A stretch of 22,533 nt of DNA from Candidatus Galligastranaerophilus gallistercoris (GTDB lineage: Bacteria; Cyanobacteriota; Vampirovibrionia; Gastranaerophilales; Gastranaerophilaceae): positions 1 to 22,533 of the forward strand of contig DVJH01000121.1 in NCBI GenBank assembly GCA_018710795.1. Reading direction: 5' to 3'. Below the pieces are notes generated by a model, which was not told the DNA's origin, did no database searches, and saw only the letters and a list, made by a program, of their open reading frames with translations. How positions within the stretch are numbered: the first letter of the stretch is position 1; each line of letters starts with the position of its first letter. Made by a program: the position numbers and the translations under genes. Of the stretch, positions 14,747-21,458 are shown one piece after another.

Positions 14747-16000
14747 TTACAGACTGGAAGCCTGAGGGATTATCATATCGCCCGTAATCAGCATAAACAA
14801 ATTATCTTTGCCTTTTTCCTGATATTTTAATACGGGAACAAGTTTTCTGTTTGCAAAATAGAGAGCGTGGTTTCTTTTTGAATATTGTTTTTTGGCATCT
14901 TTTTCAATTTTTCTTGAATTTTTCTGTTTTTCCAAAACAACATCGCCGTCATAAGTTGCATACAAAACGCCTGCAATCGGAAATTCCGTGCCGTCCGTTA
15001 ATACGGCTCTGTTAAATACGATATAAGCTTTATGCTGTTTTTTGCGCCAGTATGATTTTTCGACTTTATCAACATAGGCAATAAACTTGGTTCCTTGTGA
15101 ATATAAAAGCGTGCCTTCCGTTGAAACAACGTCTTTGGGTGAAACGTACGTTAAAATTTCGCCTTCCTGAACCGTTCTTGCGTCAACTTTTTGCAGCGAC
15201 CTGACGGGAACAATATTTCCCGCTAAGATTACTTTTTTATTGTCGTATAAATTAATTGTTTTATTGTATGAATGTTCAAATTCGTTTAAAGTGTTCGTTC
15301 CGACAAATACGGGAACATAGGCTTCTTCTTTTGCCGAAACATCTTCCAAACTTGAATCCGAAGGCATGTAAGCCGCTTTATAGGCGTCAATTGCATATCT
15401 TAATTTAACCATTAAAACCGCAGTTTGTGCTCTTGTTAAATATTCATTGGGGTAGAGCATATTTTCTTCGGGATAATTAACGTAAACATCATTAATTGTA
15501 TTATTGATATAAGAAAGAATTGCCCAATTCGGAACATCATCTTTATCTTGGAATCTGTTTAATACCGAAGAATCCCAAAAATCGCTCTTTATTATATTTG
15601 CAATAACACTTGAAGCTTCGCTTCTTTTCATTTTTTCATCGGGTTTGAAACTGCCGTCGGGGTACCCGAAAACAATTTGAAGCTGATGAAGCGTTAAAAT
15701 ACTTTTGCTGTAGGGCGTTGTATAGGTAACATCGCTGAATTCCTTCGGGGAATCAACAGGAATTCTTTGAATAAGGTTATACACCGCATTTGCAAATTCA
15801 GCTCTGGTAACGGGAACATCGGGGTAAAAATTTGTTCCCTTAACGTCAAGGTAATTTTGCTCAATTGATTCTATAATTGCACCCTGTGCCCAATAATCGG
15901 AAGGCACGTCCGATAAAGTTAAAGCATTTGCCATATTCATTCCGAGCAACGTCAAAGAACAAACGGCACATGTGATAAAAATTTTTTGAAAAGATTTCAT
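14747..16000 (-). CDS. Secreted protein with three SLH domains and a C-terminal domain of unknown type
   Basis: This is an envelope protein probably anchored to cell-wall polysaccharide through SLH repeats. Residues 1-26 are a Sec signal peptide ending ANA. Three SLH repeats follow at about 27-75, 80-140 and 145-205. Visible hallmarks are DYWAQGAIIESIEQNYL, FYPDVPVTRAEFA, GYPDGSFKPDEKMKRSEA and YPNEYLTRAQTAVLM. The remaining 210 residues are beta-rich and basic (LLYSQGTKFIAYVDKV, KAYIVFNRAVLTDGTEFPI). This pattern loosely recalls VirB10/TrbI-type barrels, as an impression only. AGGA lies five bases before the ATG. At 417 residues it is too short for an SLH-OprB porin. An envelope-linking role is plausible; the function of the C-terminal domain is unknown. 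Confidence 0.9.
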   Translation of the reverse strand: MKSFQKIFITCAVCSLTLLGMNMANALTLSDVPSDYWAQGAIIESIEQNYLDVKGTNFYPDVPVTRAEFANAVYNLIQRIPVDSPKEFSDVTYTTPYSKSILTLHQLQIVFGYPDGSFKPDEKMKRSEASSVIANIIKSDFWDSSVLNRFQDKDDVPNWAILSYINNTINDVYVNYPEENMLYPNEYLTRAQTAVLMVKLRYAIDAYKAAYMPSDSSLEDVSAKEEAYVPVFVGTNTLNEFEHSYNKTINLYDNKKVILAGNIVPVRSLQKVDARTVQEGEILTYVSPKDVVSTEGTLLYSQGTKFIAYVDKVEKSYWRKKQHKAYIVFNRAVLTDGTEFPIAGVLYATYDGDVVLEKQKNSRKIEKDAKKQYSKRNHALYFANRKLVPVLKYQEKGKDNLFMLITGDMIIPQASSL

Positions 16001-16029
16001 AATTCCTCGCTTTTAATCGACAAAATATC

Positions 16030-16058
16030 TTTATATTATTATGTTTTGATGGCTTAAA
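16030..16058 (-). promoter_or_regulatory. Candidate promoter for the SLH protein gene
   Basis: On the minus strand TTTAAG (16058-16053) and TATAAA (16035-16030) are spaced by 17 bases. The start would be near 16023, about 22 bases before the ATG. Both boxes are imperfect in a very AT-rich stretch. Confidence 0.45.
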
Positions 16059-16113
16059 ATATTACTAAAATTTTACAATAACAAGCCGCCAAACGCAATA
16101 TTGATTAGTAACA

Positions 16114-17130
16114 TTACTTCATATAGTTTAGTACATCTTCGGGCAAAAAGCCTATGCACTCCGAGTTTTCGCAATTTGTCAATCTTTTATCCCAAAGACA
16201 GGGCCTGCAGGATATGTTTTTTGTAACAACTTTTATATTCTCTTTTTTAGGGACAAGTTTTTTCTCGTTTGTCGGCCCGAACAATACCGTTATATCACCC
16301 CCTAAAGACACTGCTATATGAAGCGGCGCACTGTCGGGGCAGATTATTCTTTTTGATTTTTTAATTAACCCCGCAAGCTCGTATAAATTTTTTGTTTTAT
16401 TAAACATTGAATAAAAGTTTTTATGATTTTTTATAAAATCATCGCTTAAAATCCCCTCAACGGTATTATTATCATCGGGACCGCCCGCAAGTAAAATCGT
16501 TTCGTTTTTATTTAAAAGTTCCTTTATGAGCCCTCTCCAAAAAGCAACATCGGGGCATTTAAAAATATTCTTTTTAACGCTCATCAATGAAACGCCTGGG
16601 TGAATTAAAATAAATTCTTTTTCCCTTACATTAAAAGGAAGGGGGAAATCTTTATCGTAATTTATGCAGGGGAGTTCAAATTCAAAATCAATAAAAGGTT
16701 TTACAAGGTCAAAATACATATTCCCCGCATAACTGTTTTCATTTAAAGGGATTTCATAATTTAAAAGTTTTGAAGTTTTCGTTTTATATCCGGCTTTTAC
16801 TTTTATAAAAGATAAAAACAAAATCAACGAAACAAAGGGTGATTTTCCGCTTGAAATTACGATGTCGAAATTTTTAAACCACAGAGAAATTATCAGTTTT
16901 AAAATATTTATATATTTTTTAATTCCCTTAGCCTTTATATCGACTTCAATAATATCATCTATAACGGATGTCAGCTGTTTTACGCCTTTTGCTCTGGGTT
17001 CAAGGCATAAAGTTATTTTTGAATTCGGATATTGTTTTTTAAACCCTTCAATTGAAGGCAAAAATAAAATCTCATCGCCTATTCCGCCGTAATTAATAAA
17101 CAGGGCATTTTTAAATTTTGTATTTTTCAT
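16114..17130 (-). CDS. Glycosyltransferase family 9 (heptosyltransferase-like)
   Basis: This is a predicted cytoplasmic or membrane-peripheral transferase adding a sugar, classically heptose, to LPS core or a related glycan. The 338-residue GT-B protein has GGIGDEILFLP (15-25) at the N-terminal Rossmann start, ILIHPGVS before the nucleotide domain, LAGGPDD, and the family-defining CPDSAPLHIAVSLGG followed by VLFGPTN. A cysteine group C-x2-C-x8-C-x4-C closes the C-terminus (SCRPCLWDKRLTNCENSEC), common in GT9 members. With rfbC-rfbD elsewhere in the window it supports a rhamnose- or heptose-containing surface polysaccharide. No Shine-Dalgarno sequence precedes the ATG, and the best promoter would start transcription about three bases before it. 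Exact donor and acceptor are unknown. Confidence 0.9.
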   Translation of the reverse strand: MKNTKFKNALFINYGGIGDEILFLPSIEGFKKQYPNSKITLCLEPRAKGVKQLTSVIDDIIEVDIKAKGIKKYINILKLIISLWFKNFDIVISSGKSPFVSLILFLSFIKVKAGYKTKTSKLLNYEIPLNENSYAGNMYFDLVKPFIDFEFELPCINYDKDFPLPFNVREKEFILIHPGVSLMSVKKNIFKCPDVAFWRGLIKELLNKNETILLAGGPDDNNTVEGILSDDFIKNHKNFYSMFNKTKNLYELAGLIKKSKRIICPDSAPLHIAVSLGGDITVLFGPTNEKKLVPKKENIKVVTKNISCRPCLWDKRLTNCENSECIGFLPEDVLNYMK

Positions 17131-17147
17131 AAATGATATTTTATACT
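17118..17147 (+). promoter_or_regulatory. Promoter for the CooC-like/folD/alr/gcv operon
   Basis: TTGTAT (17118-17123) and TATACT (17142-17147) are separated by 18 bases. The start is expected near 17154, leaving a 29-base leader with AGGAG before the ATG at 17183. The -10 overlaps the -10 of the divergent GT9 promoter. Confidence 0.55.
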
Positions 17148-17168
17148 AAAATAAATAAGAAAGCACAA
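17140..17168 (-). promoter_or_regulatory. Divergent promoter for the GT9 gene
   Basis: On the minus strand TTGTGC (17168-17163) and TATAAA (17145-17140) are separated by exactly 17 bases. The start would be near 17133, about three bases before the ATG at 17130. Confidence 0.55.
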
Positions 17169-17182
17169 TTTTTAGGAGTTAT

Positions 17183-17911
17183 ATGACATCAACAATTGCT
17201 GTCGTCGGAAAATCGGGAAGCGGAAAATCAACCGTTGTTTATTGCCTTGCGGACATCATTAAAAACATGTTTAAAGACAAATCCGTTCTTCTTGTCGATA
17301 ATGATTTAACGGGCGAACTTGCGGGTTTTTGGGGTTTAAAAATCGATAAGACAATCTACGGTATAAGATCTGGGAAACACGAATATAATACGGGTATCCC
17401 TTCCAAAATGACAAAACAGGAATATATTGAATGGGCGCTTGAAGACATTTTAACCGAAGTTGATACAAACGTTGATTTAATAGTTTCCTGGCTTGTAGCT
17501 TCAAAAGATTGCAGATGCCCCATAACAAAACAAATGAACGATGCACTTGTTAAATTAACCGAAAGATATGATTTTGTAATTTTTGACTGTGAATATGACC
17601 TTAAATATCTTCATCAATTGGTTGATTATCCGATTGATACAACTCTTTTAATTACAAACCCGACAAATAAACAAATAGAGCTTGCGGCAAGAATTTTTGA
17701 AAATTCTAAAAAATATGCCGCACTTGGGCAATTCGGCATTATTTTAAATAAAGCAAAAGAAGATAACGTAAACAAAGCGATTGAAGCAATTAATTCGACG
17801 GGAATAGATCTTTTGGGGCTGATTCCCGATTTTGGCGAAGAAGTCAATTTTGAAGAGATGAAAAATTCGCTCAAAACAATTTATTCAAGACTCAATCTTC
17901 CTCAAGGATAA
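17183..17911 (+). CDS. CooC-like P-loop ATPase (nickel-insertion/MinD family)
   Basis: This SIMIBI-class ATPase of the CooC/ArsA/MinD group has 242 residues. Residues 9-17 (GKSGSGKST) form a Walker A with the extra lysine of the deviant type. LLVDNDLTGEL (36-46) is the second phosphate-contact strand. DFVIFDCE (130-137) is Walker B and matches the D-x-E seen in CooC proteins. C110 and C112 form a C-x-C-P motif in the position where CooC binds nickel at its dimer interface. CooC loads nickel into CO dehydrogenase, but no such enzyme gene is in the window, so the client is unknown. AGGAG lies five bases before the ATG. It is the first gene of the operon; folD starts four bases after its stop. 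It could serve another metalloenzyme or have lost the metal role. Confidence 0.78.
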   Translation: MTSTIAVVGKSGSGKSTVVYCLADIIKNMFKDKSVLLVDNDLTGELAGFWGLKIDKTIYGIRSGKHEYNTGIPSKMTKQEYIEWALEDILTEVDTNVDLIVSWLVASKDCRCPITKQMNDALVKLTERYDFVIFDCEYDLKYLHQLVDYPIDTTLLITNPTNKQIELAARIFENSKKYAALGQFGIILNKAKEDNVNKAIEAINSTGIDLLGLIPDFGEEVNFEEMKNSLKTIYSRLNLPQG

Positions 17912-17915
17912 AAAT

Positions 17916-18764
17916 ATGGCAATAATTTTAGACGGAAAACAAACTGCAAAAAAAATAACGGACGAATTAAAATTAAAAGTTCAAAACCTCGATAAAAAAC
18001 CGTCTCTGGCGGTTATTATGGCAGGAAATAATCCCGCAAGCGAAGTTTATGTAAAAAATAAAGAAAAAAAGGCGCTTGAAATCGGTTTTAATTCAATCAT
18101 AAAAAAAACGGACGAAAACATTACAAAAGAAGAACTCTTAAAAATCATCAAAGAATTAAACGAAGACGATAACATTAATGCAATTTTATTACAGCTGCCG
18201 CTCCCAAAACACTTAAACGAAAAAGATTTTCTGGATAAAATTGACCCCAAAAAAGATGTTGACGGTTTTTGTTCATATAATTTAGGAAAACTTTTAAAAA
18301 ATGATTCTCCTTATGCAATTCCCTGCACTCCGAAAGGAATTATAAGACTTTTGGATGAATATAATATAGATATTGAAAGTAAAATCGCCCTTGTTATAGG
18401 ACGCTCCAATATAGTGGGAAAGCCTGTATCAATTCTTTTATTAAACAGAAATTCAACCGTTATAATGACGCACACAAAAACAAAAAATCTTGAAAATTTA
18501 ACAAAAACGGCTGATATTCTCATCTGCGCCGCAGGCAAAAAAGAGATGATAAAAAAAGAAATGATAAAAGAAAATGCAGTCATAATCGATGTCGGAATTA
18601 CAAGAGATAATGACGGCAAATTAAAAGGCGATGTTGATTTTAACGATGTCAAAGAAAAAACCTCATATATAACTCCGGTCCCCGGCGGTATAGGTCCGAT
18701 GACAATTGCAATGCTTATGGAAAATACTTATGAATTATATAAAATACAAAAAGGCATAAAATGA
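17916..18764 (+). CDS. folD: Bifunctional methylene-THF dehydrogenase/methenyl-THF cyclohydrolase FolD
   Basis: FolD interconverts 5,10-methylene-, methenyl- and 10-formyl-tetrahydrofolate in the cytoplasm. The 282 residues are normal. The catalytic Y45-x3-K49 is in ASEVYVKNKEKKA. LLQLPLPKHL (91-100) and DPKKDVDGF (110-118) are the family blocks, the dinucleotide loop is IGRSNIVGKP (161-170), and TPVPGGIGPMT lies near the C-terminus. The ribosome site AAGGA sits within the last codons of the CooC-like gene, and the stop overlaps the alr start (ATGA). The place beside gcv genes fits its job, since glycine cleavage supplies the methylene-THF it oxidises. NAD versus NADP use cannot be judged. 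Confidence 0.97.
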   Translation: MAIILDGKQTAKKITDELKLKVQNLDKKPSLAVIMAGNNPASEVYVKNKEKKALEIGFNSIIKKTDENITKEELLKIIKELNEDDNINAILLQLPLPKHLNEKDFLDKIDPKKDVDGFCSYNLGKLLKNDSPYAIPCTPKGIIRLLDEYNIDIESKIALVIGRSNIVGKPVSILLLNRNSTVIMTHTKTKNLENLTKTADILICAAGKKEMIKKEMIKENAVIIDVGITRDNDGKLKGDVDFNDVKEKTSYITPVPGGIGPMTIAMLMENTYELYKIQKGIK

Positions 18765-19906
18765 AAAACGTAAGAACAAGCTTTACAAATAAACACAGGG
18801 ATTCCTGGGTTGAAATCAATCTCGGGTATCTTGAAGAAAATATAAACAATATTAAAAAGCAAATTAAAGATGTCGGCAATAAAAGCCTTATGGCGGTAAT
18901 CAAAGCCGACGGCTACGGTCATGGCAGCCTTATGTGCGCCCCGACTTTACTTGCATGCGGAATTAATTCATTCGGGGTTGCTTCAATTGATGAAGGAATT
19001 GAATTAAGAGAAAATAAAATAACCTGCCCCGTTCTTGTTCTGGGGGCGGTTCCCGTTTGGGCATTTGAAGCCGCACTTGATTATGATATAGAAGTTTCGA
19101 TTTTTAACGAAGAGCATCTGGAAGCAATAAAAATGCTTCATGAAAGGACAAATAAAAAATTAAAGGTTCAGGTTAAAGTCGACACCGGAATGAACAGAAT
19201 AGGGATAAATTATAAAAAAGCACCCGATTTTATAAACAAATTGAAAAACTCCGATTTTATCGACCTTAAAGGAGTTTTCACGCATTTTGCCGATGCCGAA
19301 AACCCTGAAATCTTAAAAATGCAGCTTGAAAGATTTAATTATGTAATTGATAACATTGATTCAAAAAATCTTAAAATTCACTGCCAAAACAGCCTTGGCG
19401 CATTTTTAACCGATGATAAAAGATATAATTTAATAAGACTCGGAATTATTATCTACGGGCTTACACCGCTTACATACGGGATAAAACCCGTCTGCAGTCT
19501 TCCCGAATTAAAACAGCTGATAAGCGTAAAAGGAAGAATAACAAATATTCACACGATACAAAAAAATGAAGGCGTCAGCTACGGGTATAAATTTATTGCG
19601 GACAAAGAAACAAAAATCGCAACAATACCTATAGGTTATGCAGACGGCGTTTCAAGAAATTTATCAAATAAAATTCAAGGCTCCGTTAACGGATGTTTGA
19701 TAAATCAGATAGGAAGAATTACAATGGATCAGATGATGTTTGATATAACGGGTCTTGATGTTCAAGAAGGAGATATAATTACAATTTTGGGAGAAGACGG
19801 GAAAAACTTTTTATCGGTAGACAAATGGGCGGAAATTTTAGATACGATAAATTATGAGCTCACCTGCAGATTAAAAGTAAGGCTCCCCAGAATATACGTT
19901 AGATAA
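18761..19906 (+). CDS. alr: Alanine racemase
   Basis: This PLP enzyme of fold type III interconverts L- and D-alanine for peptidoglycan. The 381 residues fit the family. K48 in AVIKADGYGHG binds PLP, and Y274 in EGVSYGYKF is the second catalytic base. VDTGMNRIG (140-148), FTHFADAE (173-180), GYADGVSRNL and GRITMDQMMFD are all typical. The first 13 residues (MKNVRTSFTNKHR) are a short basic extension before the usual WVEINL start. Its ATG overlaps the folD stop by four bases, and gcvT follows after 11 bases, so it is firmly inside a one-carbon operon, an odd place for it. A racemase for another amino acid such as serine cannot be excluded. Confidence 0.95.
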   Translation: MKNVRTSFTNKHRDSWVEINLGYLEENINNIKKQIKDVGNKSLMAVIKADGYGHGSLMCAPTLLACGINSFGVASIDEGIELRENKITCPVLVLGAVPVWAFEAALDYDIEVSIFNEEHLEAIKMLHERTNKKLKVQVKVDTGMNRIGINYKKAPDFINKLKNSDFIDLKGVFTHFADAENPEILKMQLERFNYVIDNIDSKNLKIHCQNSLGAFLTDDKRYNLIRLGIIIYGLTPLTYGIKPVCSLPELKQLISVKGRITNIHTIQKNEGVSYGYKFIADKETKIATIPIGYADGVSRNLSNKIQGSVNGCLINQIGRITMDQMMFDITGLDVQEGDIITILGEDGKNFLSVDKWAEILDTINYELTCRLKVRLPRIYVR

Positions 19907-19917
19907 GAAGGCAGACA

Positions 19918-21063
19918 ATGGATAAGAAAACTTTTTTGTACGAAGAACAGGAAAAATTAAACGCAAAATTAATTCCCTTTGCAGGCTGGCTTATGCCCGT
20001 TTCATACAAAGGAATAATTGAAGAGCATAACGCCGTAAGGCACCATGTGGGTTTATTTGATGTTTCCCATATGGGTGAAGTCTTTATATACGGAAAAGAT
20101 TCTCTTGCATTTTTGCAAAAGCTCGTTCCGCAGGATATTTCAAAACTGACCAAAAATAAAGCGGTTTATTGCCAATTAACAAATAAAAAAGGCGGAATTA
20201 TAGATGACCTTATCATATATAAAACCGATGAGCCCGAAAAAGAATATTTATTAATCGTTAACGCTTCAAGAATTGATGAAGATTTAAACTGGATGGTAAG
20301 AAATTCTTTAGGGTTTGACGTTAACATAATTAACGATTCCCACAACTATTCTCTTCTTGCAATTCAAGGACCCGACGCTTCAAAATTATTGGATAAACTG
20401 GGCGTCAAAAAAGAATCCCAGCCTCCGTATTTTTCAATTAAAAGAGGAGAGATCAAAAACATAAACGTTTTAATCGCAAGAACAGGATACACCGGCGAAG
20501 ACGGCTTTGAAATTCTCGTTAAAAACCATTACAGCGCATATCTTTGGGATAAAATTCTGGAAGAAGGAAAAGAATTTGGCATTATGCCGATAGGCCTCGG
20601 CGCAAGAGATACTTTAAGGCTTGAAGCGGCGCTTCATTTATACGGAAACGATTTAGACGAAACAACAACTCCGATTGAAGCGGGCTTAGGCTGGTCTGTT
20701 GCAAAAGATAAAGAAGAAGATTATAACGGAAAAGAAGTTATTATGGGGCAATTATCGGGCAGTATCCCCAAAACAAAAAAACTTATCGGTTTTGTTATGG
20801 AAGATAAAATCCCCGCACGCCACGGATATGAAGTTTATTTTGAAAATAAAAAAATAGGAATTGTTACCAGCGGAGGACCTTCTCCCGTATTAAAACAAAA
20901 CATAGGACTTGCATATTTATATACGGATAATGAAACATCGCTTAACACTTTAGAAAAAACTATTGGCACAACGATACAAATCATGATAAGAAATAAACTG
21001 TATAACGCAAAAATTGTTAAAAAACCATTTATAGAGAAAAAATGTAAAAAGGAAAATGTATGA
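19918..21063 (+). CDS. gcvT: Glycine cleavage system T protein (aminomethyltransferase)
   Basis: GcvT releases ammonia from the aminomethyl group carried on GcvH-lipoamide and passes the methylene to tetrahydrofolate. The 381 residues open with PFAGWLMPVSYKG and GLFDVSHMGEV (45-55), as in the family. GGIIDDLIIY holds the catalytic aspartate (D96), and RTGYTGEDGFEI, GLGARDTLRLEAALHLYG and DETTTPIEAGLGW follow. The C-terminal beta-barrel is complete (TSGGPSPVLKQNIGLAYL). AAGG precedes the ATG by about seven bases, and the stop overlaps gcvH by four bases (ATGA). There is no glycine riboswitch in front of the gene or the operon. The lipoamide dehydrogenase partner is not in the window. Confidence 0.97.
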   Translation: MDKKTFLYEEQEKLNAKLIPFAGWLMPVSYKGIIEEHNAVRHHVGLFDVSHMGEVFIYGKDSLAFLQKLVPQDISKLTKNKAVYCQLTNKKGGIIDDLIIYKTDEPEKEYLLIVNASRIDEDLNWMVRNSLGFDVNIINDSHNYSLLAIQGPDASKLLDKLGVKKESQPPYFSIKRGEIKNINVLIARTGYTGEDGFEILVKNHYSAYLWDKILEEGKEFGIMPIGLGARDTLRLEAALHLYGNDLDETTTPIEAGLGWSVAKDKEEDYNGKEVIMGQLSGSIPKTKKLIGFVMEDKIPARHGYEVYFENKKIGIVTSGGPSPVLKQNIGLAYLYTDNETSLNTLEKTIGTTIQIMIRNKLYNAKIVKKPFIEKKCKKENV

Positions 21064-21455
21064 GCACGGAAGAAACAAAAGTACCTGAAGGAATTCTATG
21101 TTCAAACACCCATGAATGGGTTCTGGAAGAAGGAAAACTTTGCACAATCGGACTTACCGATTATGCTATAGAACAGCTTGGAGACGTGGTATTTGTAGAA
21201 TTACCCGAAATCGGCTCCGAATTTGCAAAAAATGAGGTTTTTGCAACAATCGAATCGGTTAAGGCGGCTTCTGAAATTTATATGCCCGTAGGCGGAAAGG
21301 TTGTTGAAGTAAACGAAGAATTAATTAATTCTCCCGAAATTATCAACGAAGACCCTTACGAAAAAGGCTGGCTGATTAAAATTGAAGCTTCAAATATGAC
21401 TGAAGATTCGGTCGGTTTGCTTGAATACGAAGACTATAAAGAAGAAGTTGCATAA
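21060..21455 (+). CDS. gcvH: Glycine cleavage system H protein (lipoyl carrier)
   Basis: GcvH carries the aminomethyl intermediate on a swinging lipoyl arm between the P, T and L proteins. The 131-residue length is normal. THEWV (17-21) is the typical start of the fold, and GLTDYAIEQLGDVVFVELPE (31-50) is the conserved core. K68 in ESVKAASEIYMP is the lipoylated lysine. Residues NEDPYEKGWLIKIE complete the second beta-sheet. The ATG lies in the ATGA overlap with gcvT and has AAGGA upstream. gcvPA begins three bases after the stop. Some GcvH paralogues serve only lipoate transfer, but the operon context supports the glycine cleavage role. Confidence 0.97.
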   Translation: MSTEETKVPEGILCSNTHEWVLEEGKLCTIGLTDYAIEQLGDVVFVELPEIGSEFAKNEVFATIESVKAASEIYMPVGGKVVEVNEELINSPEIINEDPYEKGWLIKIEASNMTEDSVGLLEYEDYKEEVA

Positions 21456-21458
21456 AAA

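Noticed and set aside
17131..17182. Glycine riboswitch before the gcv-containing operon
   Set aside because: The whole leader is only about 29 bases and the intergenic region 52 bases, too short for any known glycine riboswitch; none precedes gcvT either.
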